64,000 nucleotides of DNA from Candidatus Amulumruptor caecigallinarius (GCA_023665605.1 JAMPDP010000001.1:1342979-1406978), one strand, 5' to 3'. Counted from the stretch's first letter, positions 55,933 to 64,000 are shown. Program-made: numbers and translations. The notes: generated by a model not told the origin, from the letters alone.

Positions 55933-57492
55933 TCAGTCGTCAAGGTTGACGGCGTATGCAGTGCGTTTGCCGGTGGGGTAGACACCCATGATGAACAGTG
56001 CCTTGGTGTCGGACTGCATTGCCTGCTTGTAAAGTGCCTCAATATCCTTGGCCGAGCGAACTGTCTGCTGGTTGATGGAGGTAATGATGTAACCCTTCTT
56101 GATGCCGGCACTCTTGAACAAGCCGTCGCCAACCTCTTTCACCTCTACACCTGAGGAGAGTCGGAGCTGGTGGAGTGTCTCCTCGGCGGGTTCACCAAAG
56201 GTGCATCCGAGTTCTGCGCTGTCGCCGGCGCGGGTTATCTTGGTGGAACCGCTCTGATTGAGCAGTTTCAGACGAACCACCTTATGCTCATTGTTGCGGA
56301 TATATGAGGCGGAGACCTCATCGCCTGGGCTATAACGATTGATTATGCCTCGCAGCTGGGCTTCGTTGCGGGTGGGTTCTGCATTGATGGCTGTAATCAC
56401 GTCACCCTCGCGGAGTCCGGCCTCGGCGGCTGCCGAATTAGGCTGCACCTCGGCTACGTATATGCCGGAGTTGGTAGCCGTGATTCCTTTCTCCTTGGCG
56501 AGCTTGGCATCAAGGGGTCGGAAACTGATACCGAGGAACGCACGTTGGACGGCACCATATTCCCGTAGGTCGCCCACTATCTTGTTGACAATGGCAGTGG
56601 GTATGGCGAATGAGTGGCCGGCATAGTTACCGGTTTGCGAATAGATGGCAGTATTGATACCCACGAGCTCGCCACGAAGATTTACCAGCGCGCCTCCGGA
56701 GTTGCCGGGGTTTACGGCAGCATCAGTCTGGATGTATGACTCCACACCCATTGAGCGTGAGTGTGTGGCATCAGAGATGCTGCGAGCTTTGGCACTGACA
56801 ATACCGGAGGTGACGGTAGAGGTAAGTCCGAAGGGATTGCCTACGGCAAGAACCCATTCGCCTACACGGAGCGCGTCACTGTCACCCATGGGAATTACGG
56901 GGAGATTGGATGCATCAATCTTGATGAGTGCCAGGTCGGTCATCTCATCGTTGCCCACCACTGTTGCATTGTAGGTGGAGTTGTCGTTGAGTGTGACTTC
57001 GAGCTTGTCAGCACCGTTTATCACGTGGTTGTTGGTGACGATGTAACCGTCCGCGGTAAGGATTACTCCCGACCCGAGGCCGAGCTGCTGCTGTTGTTCC
57101 TCCTCGCTCGGGTTGTCCTGACGGCGCTCCGGCTGTTGACGACGGGGCTGTCCGAAGAAGAACTCAAAGAAAGGGTCATTGAAGAAGTCCTGACCGTTGC
57201 CACGGTAGTAATTGTTGGAGCGGTTGTGTCGGTTCACATAGCTCTTGATGCTTACAACTCCGTCGATGGTACTTTCAGCGGCGGCTGTGAAGTCCGTGGG
57301 TACACCGGCTGAGGATGTGGCAATCTTCACGAGGCCATGGGAAGCTGTATGGGTAGACTTATCAGCGAGAGCGATGTCAGCCTGTGGCGACAGACGATCA
57401 TCGACTGCAACGGCCTTAAGCGCGAGGACGGTGGAAGCGGACGCGGCAACAGCGATGCCGGTCATTGCGAGAAACAGCTTTCGTGTGTGCAT
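55933..57492 (-). CDS. degP: HtrA/DegP-family periplasmic serine protease
   Basis: The 519-residue protein has an N-terminal leader/anchor segment (1-~25). The trypsin-like triad is intact: His156 in TNNHVING, Asp186 in DLALIK and Ser265 in GNSGGA. Two PDZ domains follow (~310-400 with AAEAGLREGDVITAINAEPT, and ~420-510 with SAGIKKGYIITSINQQ). A Tyr/Asn/Gln-rich loop (~85-135) precedes the protease core. It degrades or refolds damaged envelope proteins. A -7 element TAATTTTG lies at 57570-57577. Confidence 0.94.
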   Translation of the reverse strand: MHTRKLFLAMTGIAVAASASTVLALKAVAVDDRLSPQADIALADKSTHTASHGLVKIATSSAGVPTDFTAAAESTIDGVVSIKSYVNRHNRSNNYYRGNGQDFFNDPFFEFFFGQPRRQQPERRQDNPSEEEQQQQLGLGSGVILTADGYIVTNNHVINGADKLEVTLNDNSTYNATVVGNDEMTDLALIKIDASNLPVIPMGDSDALRVGEWVLAVGNPFGLTSTVTSGIVSAKARSISDATHSRSMGVESYIQTDAAVNPGNSGGALVNLRGELVGINTAIYSQTGNYAGHSFAIPTAIVNKIVGDLREYGAVQRAFLGISFRPLDAKLAKEKGITATNSGIYVAEVQPNSAAAEAGLREGDVITAINAEPTRNEAQLRGIINRYSPGDEVSASYIRNNEHKVVRLKLLNQSGSTKITRAGDSAELGCTFGEPAEETLHQLRLSSGVEVKEVGDGLFKSAGIKKGYIITSINQQTVRSAKDIEALYKQAMQSDTKALFIMGVYPTGKRTAYAVNLDD

Positions 57493-57569
57493 CTTTGTTG
57501 AGTTGATAAATGGAGTATATATAATGTAGTGATATAAGATTGTCAGTAGATGTGATGCAATTTTGACTC

Positions 57570-57577
57570 CAAAATTA
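57570..57577 (-). promoter_or_regulatory. -7 element TAATTTTG of degP
   Basis: The minus-strand TAATTTTG lies 77 bases before the ATG. The nearest -33-like TTTG is 24 bases away, slightly more than usual. The 290-base divergent gap also carries the aspartate kinase promoter; I see nothing else in it. Confidence 0.45.
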
Positions 57578-57693
57578 TCAATAGTAAAGTGTGTGGGGGA
57601 ACAAATATCCTTAAAAAATCTTGCAGATAACGTAATTTAATAATGTAGCATTAAATTTCCATAATTTTTATTTAACAAATCTGACTAAAGCCG

Positions 57694-57701
57694 TAATTTT
57701 G
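57694..57701 (+). promoter_or_regulatory. -7 element TAATTTTG of the aspartate kinase gene
   Basis: TAATTTTG lies 82 bases before the favoured ATG at 57783 and overlaps an upstream in-frame start, which is thereby excluded. The leader is pyrimidine-rich; a small ACGCC/GGCGT hairpin lies in it but no attenuator is evident. Confidence 0.45.
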
Positions 57702-57782
57702 CAGCAAACAACGACGCCCACCCCGGCGTTATCACCACATAACCATCCAACCAACAAACATAATCAGAGAGCCTCACGAGAG

Positions 57783-58637
57783 ATGAAAGTGCTAAAGTTC
57801 GGCGGAACATCAATGGGCAGTGTGATGTCCATACGCTCGGTGTGTAAGATTATCAATGACACTCCGGGAGAGCTCTGTGTGGTGGTTTCAGCCCCGTCCG
57901 GCATGACTGACAGGCTTCTGCGTCTCGCATCAGAGCCGGCTCTCGCTAACCCCGCTGTGGGCGAGGAAGGATGCCTTGACCGTTATATTGAGATGTTTGA
58001 CGAGATGACAGCCCGCTCGCCACGCGCCACTCTGTCACTTTTGTCATGGCTGGGCCCGCTTGCTCGAGCCCTGCGAATGGAGGTGACTGATGAAGAGAGC
58101 CGCAAACTTCGAGAGGATGCCATTGTGGCACAAGGTGAACGCTTCTCGACGAGGCTGCTCACCATGTTGCTCTCTGACACCGTAAGGGTTCCTGCATCGC
58201 GGCTCATACATACCCGCAATGACCGGCGCACCCTTGATCATTCACAAACTCTCGCAGGGGCTGCAAAGGCCGTAAAGGCTGTGCGTAACCGTGTCAGGGT
58301 GATGGAGGGATTCATTGCACGGGATCCGCAAGGCCGGTTAGCCAATCTGGGACGCGGCGGCAGTGACTACACGGCAGCTATTATGGCCAAGGCGGTCGGC
58401 GCCGAACGTCTCGAAATTTGGACTGACGTAGACGGTTACATGACCGCCGACCCAAGGAAAGATACCTCTGCTCGTCTGATTCCGAGGATGACGCAAAAAG
58501 AAGCTCTGAAGATGTCGCTTGAGGGGGCAAAAGTAGTTTATGCTCCCGCTATGGAGATACTGCAGGGAACCAGCATCCCGGTGCATGTTCGAAATACTTT
58601 CCGCCCCGATGCCGAGCATACAGTGATTGAAGGTTAG
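57783..58637 (+). CDS. Catalytic-domain-only aspartate kinase
   Basis: The ATG at 57783 (MKVLKFGGTSMGS) gives 285 residues. The amino-acid kinase fold is complete: KFGGTSMG (5-12), VVVSAPSGMTD, GERFSTRLLTMLL, GRGGSDYTAAIMAKAVGA and EIWTDVDGYMTADPR. It ends soon after EILQGTSIPVHVRNTF, the last strand of the kinase domain. The ACT regulatory domains (~150 residues in ordinary LysC) are absent, and the next bases lead into the hpt promoter with no ACT remnant. It probably phosphorylates aspartate without feedback control, or depends on another subunit. Confidence 0.82.
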   Translation: MKVLKFGGTSMGSVMSIRSVCKIINDTPGELCVVVSAPSGMTDRLLRLASEPALANPAVGEEGCLDRYIEMFDEMTARSPRATLSLLSWLGPLARALRMEVTDEESRKLREDAIVAQGERFSTRLLTMLLSDTVRVPASRLIHTRNDRRTLDHSQTLAGAAKAVKAVRNRVRVMEGFIARDPQGRLANLGRGGSDYTAAIMAKAVGAERLEIWTDVDGYMTADPRKDTSARLIPRMTQKEALKMSLEGAKVVYAPAMEILQGTSIPVHVRNTFRPDAEHTVIEG

Positions 58638-58707
58638 GCAGCCTTGCAACGCTCCCAATCCGACAAGCACACCCTCAGTGTCCGATTTAGAGGGTGTTTA
58701 TACGGTG

Positions 58708-58738
58708 TTGGTAGTTTGGGTGGAAAATCTTAAATTTG
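58708..58738 (+). promoter_or_regulatory. Full promoter of hpt (TTG-N20-TAAATTTG)
   Basis: TTG at 58708-58710 and TAAATTTG at 58731-58738 are exactly 20 bases apart. The ATG follows at 58762. Confidence 0.65.
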
Positions 58739-58761
58739 CACCCATTAGAATCAACCACTTT

Positions 58762-59319
58762 ATGAAGCGCGTCACATATAAAGGTCTGACATTTGAGCCG
58801 TACATAGAGAGCCATCGCATAGCAGAGCGTATCAACCAGATAGGCAAGGAAATATCCCTGCGCTTTGAGGGGAAAGTTCCCCTGCTGATTTGTGTTCTCA
58901 ACGGGGCTTTCCCCTTTGCTGCTGATCTGTTCCGCTCTTTGGACATAGATGCCGAAATCACATTTATCCGCCTTAAAAGCTATGAAGGAATGAGTGGTGG
59001 CGGTGCCGTGAAGGAGATTGTAGGGCTCAGTGAAGATATCGAAGGGCGCGATGTAATAGTGGTAGAGGATATCATTGACACCGGTAACACCATGGCTAAG
59101 CTCCTCCGTGACCTCAAAGAGCGAAATCCCGCATCGGTAAGCGTGGCGACTCTGCTTTATAAGCCGGAGGCCGTGCGCGAGGATATCAACCCTGACTATG
59201 TTGGTTTCACCATCCCGTCAAAGTTTATCATAGGTTTCGGTCTCGACCTTGACGGCATAGCCCGCAATCTGCGCGACATCTACGTGCTTAGTGAGCACGC
59301 CGGTGAGTCGCAGTGCTGA
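58762..59319 (+). CDS. hpt: Hypoxanthine phosphoribosyltransferase
   Basis: The ATG at 58762 (MKRVTYKGLTFEPYI) gives 185 residues; the open frame extends upstream into the kinase gene but lies before the promoter. The PRPP-binding motif VVVEDIIDTGNTM (~95-107) and an N-terminal VLNGAFPFAADL loop (~45) are typical. The end DYVGFTIPSKFIIGFGLDLDG carries the purine-binding part. It salvages hypoxanthine or guanine to IMP/GMP. An inverted repeat and then adk follow. Confidence 0.94.
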   Translation: MKRVTYKGLTFEPYIESHRIAERINQIGKEISLRFEGKVPLLICVLNGAFPFAADLFRSLDIDAEITFIRLKSYEGMSGGGAVKEIVGLSEDIEGRDVIVVEDIIDTGNTMAKLLRDLKERNPASVSVATLLYKPEAVREDINPDYVGFTIPSKFIIGFGLDLDGIARNLRDIYVLSEHAGESQC

Positions 59320-59325
59320 CTCAGC

Positions 59326-59381
59326 TGAGAGAGGCTGTCTGCTGGCATCAGCCGTGAGGATTGAGCGGCTCACCTCTCTCA
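59326..59381. repeat. Inverted repeat between hpt and adk
   Basis: TGAGAGAGG (59326-59334) pairs with CCTCTCTCA (59373-59381); inside it AGCCG and CGGCT can form a second short stem. No T-run follows, so it may be a processing or attenuation site rather than a full terminator. Confidence 0.4.
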
Positions 59382-59442
59382 ATGCACATTCACGTCAATC
59401 TACACAATACATATATATCTACAGTTTCACGGTTTTTCAACA

Positions 59443-60048
59443 ATGTACAATCTGGTAATATTCGGAGCCCCCGGCAGCGGTAAAGGCACTCAGAGTGAAC
59501 GGCTCATTGATGAGTACGGACTCTTTCATATCTCGACAGGCGACGTGCTCCGTGACCATATAGCCCGCGGCACTGAACTGGGTAAGATTGCTGACAGCTT
59601 CATTTCCAAGGGCAACTTGATTCCCGACAGCCTGATGATTGACATTCTGGCGGAGGTACTTGACAGCAATCCCGAGGCAAAGGATGGTGTGATTTTTGAC
59701 GGATTCCCCCGCACCATTCCTCAGGCACGCGCACTTAAGAAGATGCTCGCTGATCGTGGCAGCAAGGTTCACGCTGTGGTCGGTCTTGAGGTTCCCGAGG
59801 ACGAGCTGGTGGAGCGCTTACTGAAGCGTGGCGAGGAGAGCGGTCGCAGCGACGACAACCTTGACACCATCAAGCAGCGCCTGAATGTTTATCATAGCCA
59901 GACCAGCCCCCTCAAAGAGTATTATGAGAGCGAGGGCAAGTATCACGCCATTCATGGTTCCGGCAGCGTTGACGAGATTTTCGGATCCATCAAAGACTCC
60001 CTGAAGTCACGCACCGAAGTCCCGGTGAAGAAGGCCGCAACAGCCTGA
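59443..60048 (+). CDS. adk: Adenylate kinase
   Basis: The 201-residue cytoplasmic enzyme interconverts ATP + AMP and 2 ADP. It has the P-loop GAPGSGKGT (8-16), the AMP-site FHISTGDVLRDHI and DGFPRT (~86). The LID region is the short form (RGEESGRSDDNLDTIKQRLNVYH), without a zinc finger. The last ~10 residues (EVPVKKAATA) extend slightly past the usual end. A strong terminator follows at 60106-60150. Confidence 0.96.
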   Translation: MYNLVIFGAPGSGKGTQSERLIDEYGLFHISTGDVLRDHIARGTELGKIADSFISKGNLIPDSLMIDILAEVLDSNPEAKDGVIFDGFPRTIPQARALKKMLADRGSKVHAVVGLEVPEDELVERLLKRGEESGRSDDNLDTIKQRLNVYHSQTSPLKEYYESEGKYHAIHGSGSVDEIFGSIKDSLKSRTEVPVKKAATA

Positions 60049-60105
60049 AAGGTTGTATTTCACAACCGATGTACGCCCGAAGGGCCGTAGACTTCGCAAA
60101 ATAAC

Positions 60106-60150
60106 AGGCACCGTCACTGTCCTCAGGAGTGAGCGACAGTGACGGTGCCT
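60106..60150. terminator. Bidirectional terminator between convergent genes
   Basis: AGGCACCGTCACTGTC (60106-60121) pairs perfectly over 16 bases with GACAGTGACGGTGCCT (60135-60150). It lies between the ends of adk (plus) and the small membrane protein gene (minus). Confidence 0.75.
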
Positions 60151-60203
60151 CGCGTTTGTAACGGGTATAAGAGGGTGTTTTTAAACAACCTCTAAACCTT
60201 CCG

Positions 60204-60884
60204 TCATATGGCCGGCATTGGATGGTCGCCGCGTGTGGCTGGTGAACGGTGTCGCCGCTTCTTCTTGTAGCGGTTTGGCAGCTTGGATGGCGGGTCGTAG
60301 ACCGGCCAATCAAGCCAGCCGTGACGCACGTTAATTTTGATAGTGTCGCCGCTGCGTGCATTCATGTAGACATCCAGCGGAACCCTTGGCTTCTTAACCA
60401 CACCCGAAGGGAATCGCAGACTCAATGAGTAAGTGTAATAAGGATTGCCGGTGCTCACCAGGCGGCGACCCACACGCTTTGTTCGGTAGTTCTTGATTTT
60501 GTGACGGCTGTCAACCACCACTTTCACCTCCTGCTCGGTGGCTTGTTCTGCTGCATAATAATTTGATGCAAGCATGGCCGAGGCTCCTATGGCAGTGAAA
60601 CAGGCAAACTGCACGATGACAAGCACCCAACGTAGCGACACGGACGTTACGCGTCGCCAAAATTTCAGCATCGGCCGCATGAAAATAACTGACAAGGCCA
60701 ACCCAAATGTCGGTGCCATCCACCATGCCACAATGGTTTTCTGATAAATGGTGACGCCCCACACCCCTAATGCCACCGCTATCATCACAATCGATACAAT
60801 GAGCATTGCTCTCGGGGCAGTGATGCCATATTTGTTATCTTCGGCCGGCTTGGTGTCGGGGATGGGAGGGGGCGTTTGTGCCAT
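60204..60884 (-). CDS. Small membrane protein with a basic tail (hypothetical)
   Basis: The ATG at 60884 (MAQTPPPIPDTK) gives 226 residues; the frame is open to 60941, but that would overlap the exporter gene. Three hydrophobic segments lie at about 26-45, 50-70 and 82-105. A domain of ~90 residues follows (YYTYSLSLRFPSGVVKKP; DTIKINVRHGWLDWPVYD), which resembles the periplasmic part of DUF3592-like proteins. The end is basic (RYKKKRRHR). I do not assign a function. It follows the exporter genes. Confidence 0.65.
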   Translation of the reverse strand: MAQTPPPIPDTKPAEDNKYGITAPRAMLIVSIVMIAVALGVWGVTIYQKTIVAWWMAPTFGLALSVIFMRPMLKFWRRVTSVSLRWVLVIVQFACFTAIGASAMLASNYYAAEQATEQEVKVVVDSRHKIKNYRTKRVGRRLVSTGNPYYTYSLSLRFPSGVVKKPRVPLDVYMNARSGDTIKINVRHGWLDWPVYDPPSKLPNRYKKKRRHRSPATRGDHPMPAI

Positions 60885-60919
60885 TGCCGGGAAATGTGAT
60901 AGTGAAGACTGAATTGTGA

Positions 60920-61447
60920 TTACAGCGTAGTGTTGTCGCACTCAGGTTCAGGCCCTTTGGCGTAACGGGTCATCGTCATGGTGAGTCGGCGGAATATGAA
61001 AGTTGGCAATGAGGCCCCGCCCGCAAGCACCCCAATCACCATCACCGTCACGGCAAAGTTGGAGGCGAATGCCAGCAGATATTCCTCAGAGCGGATTGAT
61101 GAGTCTATGGACTGAATGAACATGATTAGCGCGAATACACACTTGTAAGCGTACATTCCCGGGACCATCGGCAGTAGAGCTGGGATGAAAAGGCAGGGGA
61201 GGGGTGTATGGGCCAGCTTTCCGAACAAGAGGGCTAATGTGCCGATAGTCACTGCGGCCGCTAATGATGATGTCACTATGTCACATCCCCCGACTTCCAT
61301 CAGCACGTAGCGCAAGGCGTGTCCCACTGCGGCCAAAACAGCGATATAGGGAAACGTCCGTACGGAAGGATTGGATACTGCTCCAAATCCGATAGCTGCC
61401 ACTGCGGCAAGGAGAGCATCAATGAGTATGTTAAAAGCAAGTGTCAT
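60920..61447 (-). CDS. Threonine/serine exporter, ThrE_2 subunit
   Basis: The 175-residue protein has five hydrophobic segments with the signature PALLPMVPGMYAYKC (~88-103), which matches the C-terminal half of ThrE-type exporters. In Bacteroidota and other groups the two halves are separate proteins. It lies 52 bases downstream of the DUF1212 half. The likely role is inner-membrane amino-acid or small-acid export; the substrate is unproven. Confidence 0.85.
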   Translation of the reverse strand: MTLAFNILIDALLAAVAAIGFGAVSNPSVRTFPYIAVLAAVGHALRYVLMEVGGCDIVTSSLAAAVTIGTLALLFGKLAHTPLPCLFIPALLPMVPGMYAYKCVFALIMFIQSIDSSIRSEEYLLAFASNFAVTVMVIGVLAGGASLPTFIFRRLTMTMTRYAKGPEPECDNTTL

Positions 61448-61499
61448 GTGAGCTGTCGTGGAGAGGAATTGACTATGTAGTCTTCAGTTACATAATGTG

Positions 61500-62363
61500 T
61501 TATAACAACGAGCTTTTCGCAATAAGCATAGTGGCTGAAAGCCCGATAGCGAGGCAGAGGATAAGAAGCATCGCATTGACCAGCCGACTTATGCCAACTA
61601 ATATATGATTGTCCACAATATCTATCACTCCGTTAATAAGCGGCACTCCGGGGATAAGGAACAAAGGACTTGTAGCTATGGCGATATGTGCCGTGCAGTC
61701 AAAGCGTAGAGCCATCGTGGAGCACATTGAAGCCACAAAAGCCGAAGCCATAAACACAAGGTATTGGTTAACGCCGTGCATGGCCATGCGCTGTCGCACC
61801 CCAAAGCCGATAAGCGTGGCCACAAAAACTATTATCATCGCGGTGAGGTCGCCACCAAACAGAGCGCAGAAGCAAGCATTAGCCAGACTCACAAGCAGTA
61901 GCGTCAGCATCGGGTCAAGTCTTTGTTTCGACGTCAGTTTCTTGAATCGGGCGCGAACCTCGTCCAGAGAAAGACATTCATCATATGCTTGCCACGACAG
62001 GGTGCTTAGGTCAGCATTAAGGTGAAAGCTGATGGGAAGCGGAGGCACACTTACCACTCTCGTCACCGACTTGCAGGACAGCGAGTCACGAACCGAAAGC
62101 GTAAAGTGGCGTGCCGTAGATGTCATCTCAATATTCAGCCCGAAAGCCTCACCGATGCGCTTGGTGCAGCGGATTACGCGAAGTGTGCTGACACCGCTGC
62201 CCAGCATATAACCGGCATATTCAGCAAGAAAGTCGAGCAACGGACGCTCATCACACTCAGCTCTCAGAATGGCCGCCTCAGTGCTGTCAGAGGCCATTGT
62301 TGCGGAATTATCGGAAGAAGCTGTCGGGTGGTCATTCACAAGTTCAGAGTTCATCAGCTGCAT
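61500..62363 (-). CDS. Threonine/serine exporter, DUF1212 (ThrE) subunit
   Basis: The 287-residue protein has a soluble N-terminal domain (~40-165: LLDFLAEYAGYMLGSGVSTLRVIRC; DEVRARFKKLTSKQ) and then four or five transmembrane helices (~170-285) with LFLIPGVPLINGVIDI. This is the N-terminal half of a split ThrE exporter. The ATGs at 62363 and 62354 are equally possible starts. The first gene of the exporter pair, it lies just beyond the promoter region of the tRNA. Confidence 0.85.
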   Translation of the reverse strand: MQLMNSELVNDHPTASSDNSATMASDSTEAAILRAECDERPLLDFLAEYAGYMLGSGVSTLRVIRCTKRIGEAFGLNIEMTSTARHFTLSVRDSLSCKSVTRVVSVPPLPISFHLNADLSTLSWQAYDECLSLDEVRARFKKLTSKQRLDPMLTLLLVSLANACFCALFGGDLTAMIIVFVATLIGFGVRQRMAMHGVNQYLVFMASAFVASMCSTMALRFDCTAHIAIATSPLFLIPGVPLINGVIDIVDNHILVGISRLVNAMLLILCLAIGLSATMLIAKSSLL

Positions 62364-62429
62364 ATGTGGTGTTGTGAGTGCTCAGTATGGAGAGTCGCAA
62401 CAAATTTAACGAAAAAACCAATACAGATG

Positions 62430-62460
62430 TTGCATAACTCAAATATTACACGTAATTTTG
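62430..62460 (+). promoter_or_regulatory. Full promoter upstream of tRNA-Ser (TTG-N20-TAATTTTG)
   Basis: TTG at 62430-62432 and TAATTTTG at 62453-62460 are 20 bases apart. The expected transcript begins about 100 bases before the tRNA, so it would carry a long precursor leader. Confidence 0.6.
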
Positions 62461-62566
62461 TGCCGTTGAAAGCGCGAGGGGCAGAGGCTCCGCTTAAAGA
62501 TGGCCAAGTATGATTGGAAATTTTTTAGTTAGCGATTTTCACCAGACACCCAAATTCTTAGCTTAT

Positions 62567-62654
62567 GGAGCGGTGCTCGAGTGGCTGAAGAGGCACGCCT
62601 GGAAAGCGTGTATACCCCAAAAGGGTATCCCGAGTTCGAATCTCGGTCGCTCCG
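62567..62654 (+). tRNA. tRNA-Ser (anticodon GGA)
   Basis: The cloverleaf folds by eye. The acceptor is GGAGCGG/TCGCTCC, the anticodon stem is CACGC/GCGTG with loop CTGGAAA (anticodon GGA at 62601-62603, reads UCC/UCU), and there is a long class II variable arm TACCC-cAAAA-GGGTA. The T-arm is CCGAG-TTCGAAT-CTCGG, and the discriminator is G at 62654. CCA is not encoded. The hairpin at 62662-62708 follows. Confidence 0.93.
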
Positions 62655-62661
62655 CTTAGAT

Positions 62662-62708
62662 AACACGCTGATTTTCACAGTATATAATACTGCTGATTTC
62701 AGCGTGTT
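62662..62708 (+). terminator. Terminator after tRNA-Ser
   Basis: AACACGCTG (62662-62670) pairs with CAGCGTGTT (62700-62708), with an inner CAGTAT/ATACTG stem. The T-rich TCTTCTT follows. Confidence 0.6.
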
Positions 62709-62739
62709 TCTTCTTAAACGTCCCCAATGACGCTTTAAA

Positions 62740-64000
62740 CTATAAAACCCCACCGATAGACGTAATGTCAAGGCCGGCGGCTTGCACGAGCTGTCGGTCT
62801 TTCTTTACAGTCTCAGCTATCATCCATTTATCGCCGACCCTGACAGTCCTTACACGGCTGAGGCTTCTTACCATGTCCATTGGCGCAAAATGGTTGGTGA
62901 GTTCAGCGGCTTTCATACGAGAACTCAAATCGTAATACCACTGCAGAGCGATAAGATTTATGAACATCCATGCCTCAATGGATTTTTCATCCTGCATATA
63001 AGAATGGTCGGCCTCTATGATATTCTTGAAAGCATCTATAGCCTGTTCGACATCACCTCGTGTCTTATAGGCAATGTATGCGCCCTCGGCGTCTTTGGCC
63101 GTAGTGTTCATAAGGGCTAATGTGCCGAACATCAGCGACCTTGCTCGATATCCCTCCATGGTGAATTCTTCGAGATCCGGGTTTAGGACACGGCGCATGT
63201 AATCCTCCGACTCATCGCTGCGTTTTGATTCATCAAGATACAGAAAAACCTCATGCCCGTCTATTTCAAAGCGTTTCCACTATATCGGCCTTTTCTCGTA
63301 GAGAAACACTCCGTCTGCACCGCTGTTGTCCCTGCTGCTGAACACGCTGTAGTCCAATCCTTTTGTGGATCGTTTGAGCGACATTATGAACTTAAGTCCA
63401 AGTTCTATAAGTTTATCAATGTTCGATTTGGACTGGAAACACTTGTCAACAATACCGATACCATCAGTCAGGCCAGCATCCTGTGCACACAGTTTGAACG
63501 CGCTCACATCCTTTACGCACCCGAAAAGTAGACGATAATATACCGGGAGATGCTTGGTGCTGTTGAATATCCACATTATATTCACAGCCGTATCAAAAGT
63601 GCCTTTTTTGGTCTTAGTCAGCTGCGGATAATCCATACAACGTGAGGCGGAAAGTTGGTCGGTGCCATCGAATATGAGGCCGTCAAGGGGATCAATGTTG
63701 GACTTCATGTACTCAAGAAGCTTATCCCGCTTCTCGCCAAGATCATGAAGAAAACCCGAAAGCGCGTTGGCTGACAACCCTGCTGTCCCAATCTTCATTG
63801 ACAGATAACTGTCTGAAAAATCACCCATCACACGCCGCATCGGTGATTGAAAGCGCAGCCAGCAATATGCAAGGGCTACAATCATCGTCCAGTCGTGCGG
63901 AAATATCTTCTTCAGCGTGGAGAGGCAGTCCGACTGTTGGTTAAGAATTATTACTGTCCGCTAAAACATAAGGTATCGAGTCCAACTTCTTGAGAGATAG
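62740..64000 (-). pseudogene. IS4-superfamily transposase, broken by an amber codon and a frameshift (5' partial)
   Basis: Read on the minus strand the frame from 63885 to 62740 encodes a DDE transposase. An in-frame TAG at 63280-63282 interrupts it; the reading on both sides is continuous (…EKRPI, stop, WKRFEIDGHEVFLY…). The C-terminal part has YKTRGDVEQAIDAFK, the Y-x2-R-x3-E-x6-K signature of IS4-type catalytic Glu, and the N-terminal part has FDGTDQ and IVDKCFQSKSNI for the two Asp. Upstream, near 63940-63960, the frame shifts by one base: LKKLDSIPYVLADSNNS ends at TAA 63941-63943, while the next frame continues NQQSDCLSTLKK. TAG is used as a stop in this genome (bases 29715-29717). The 5' end and the inverted repeats lie outside or were not found. 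Confidence 0.85.

Noticed and set aside
57699..57782. N-terminal extension of the aspartate kinase frame
   Set aside because: It begins inside the -7 element at 57694-57701 and has a composition unlike a protein start; MKVLKFGGTS is the normal beginning.
58627..58761. Upstream extension of the hpt frame
   Set aside because: It overlaps the kinase stop and lies before the full promoter at 58708-58738.
62500..62532. 10-codon frame (MAKYDWKFFS) before tRNA-Ser
   Set aside because: It is too short to support, and no conserved role or coupled gene is visible.
63280..63282. TAG as recoded (pyrrolysine-like) codon in the transposase
   Set aside because: TAG ends other genes in this window, such as the FemAB-like gene, and the same transposase has a second lesion, so simple decay is the better reading.

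Overview
The window looks like chromosomal DNA of a gut Bacteroidales, most likely Muribaculaceae (family-level placement is inference). The signs are the Bacteroidota promoter -7 element TAnnTTTG in front of many genes, the lack of Shine-Dalgarno sites, a type IX secretion sorting domain, a TonB receptor with an N-terminal carboxypeptidase-regulatory-like domain, and families typical of the order (PCMD, DUF4105, tandem DUF1599, the DoxX/MauE protein next to tpiA, Wzi-type barrels). Coding density is high. I see no CRISPR array, phage or conjugative element, only one broken insertion sequence at the right edge.

Layout. 1-2154: cobalt/nickel ECF importer (CbiM partial, CbiQ, CbiO). 2225-7842: CYTH protein, acyltransferase, membrane metallophosphoesterase, Tex and a short FolK-like protein. 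7892-10437 (minus): C69 peptidase and a CvfB-like S1 protein. 10545-17411 (plus): small lipoproteins, DUF805, purN, three exported proteins (Wzi-like barrel, lipoprotein, PCMD protein) and dapA. 17456-28678 (minus): small protein, tpiA, DoxX/MauE protein, tandem DUF1599 protein, TPR protein, gyrA, a large GH13 amylase with a T9SS tail, and an OmpA lipoprotein. 28761-29717: FemAB/GNAT enzyme. 29764-46900 (minus): outer-membrane barrel, dipeptidyl peptidase III, RlmI, RseP, nitrilase, acyltransferase, SecA, an alkaline-phosphatase-like protein without catalytic residues, DUF4105, a DEAD helicase and a large TPR protein.

47023-49822: lutABC lactate oxidation operon. 49816-55202: radical SAM protein, two glycosyltransferases and a TonB-dependent receptor. 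55203-55932: a 730-base gap with a promoter, a set of strong hairpins, a long-range helix and a terminator, which I read as an unassigned structured RNA. 55933-62363: HtrA/DegP, a catalytic-domain-only aspartate kinase, hpt, adk, a small membrane protein and a two-part ThrE-type exporter. 62567-62654: tRNA-Ser(GGA). 62740-64000: an IS4-superfamily transposase broken by an in-frame amber codon and a frameshift.

Most of the window is housekeeping and envelope biology. RseP, HtrA, SecA, the OmpA lipoprotein, the DUF4105 protein and the barrels concern export and outer-membrane upkeep. PurN, Hpt, Adk, TpiA, DapA and FolK serve core metabolism. I found no clear new multi-gene system. The strongest candidates for something undescribed are the structured RNA at about 55362-55824, the ACT-less aspartate kinase, and the pseudo-phosphatase.
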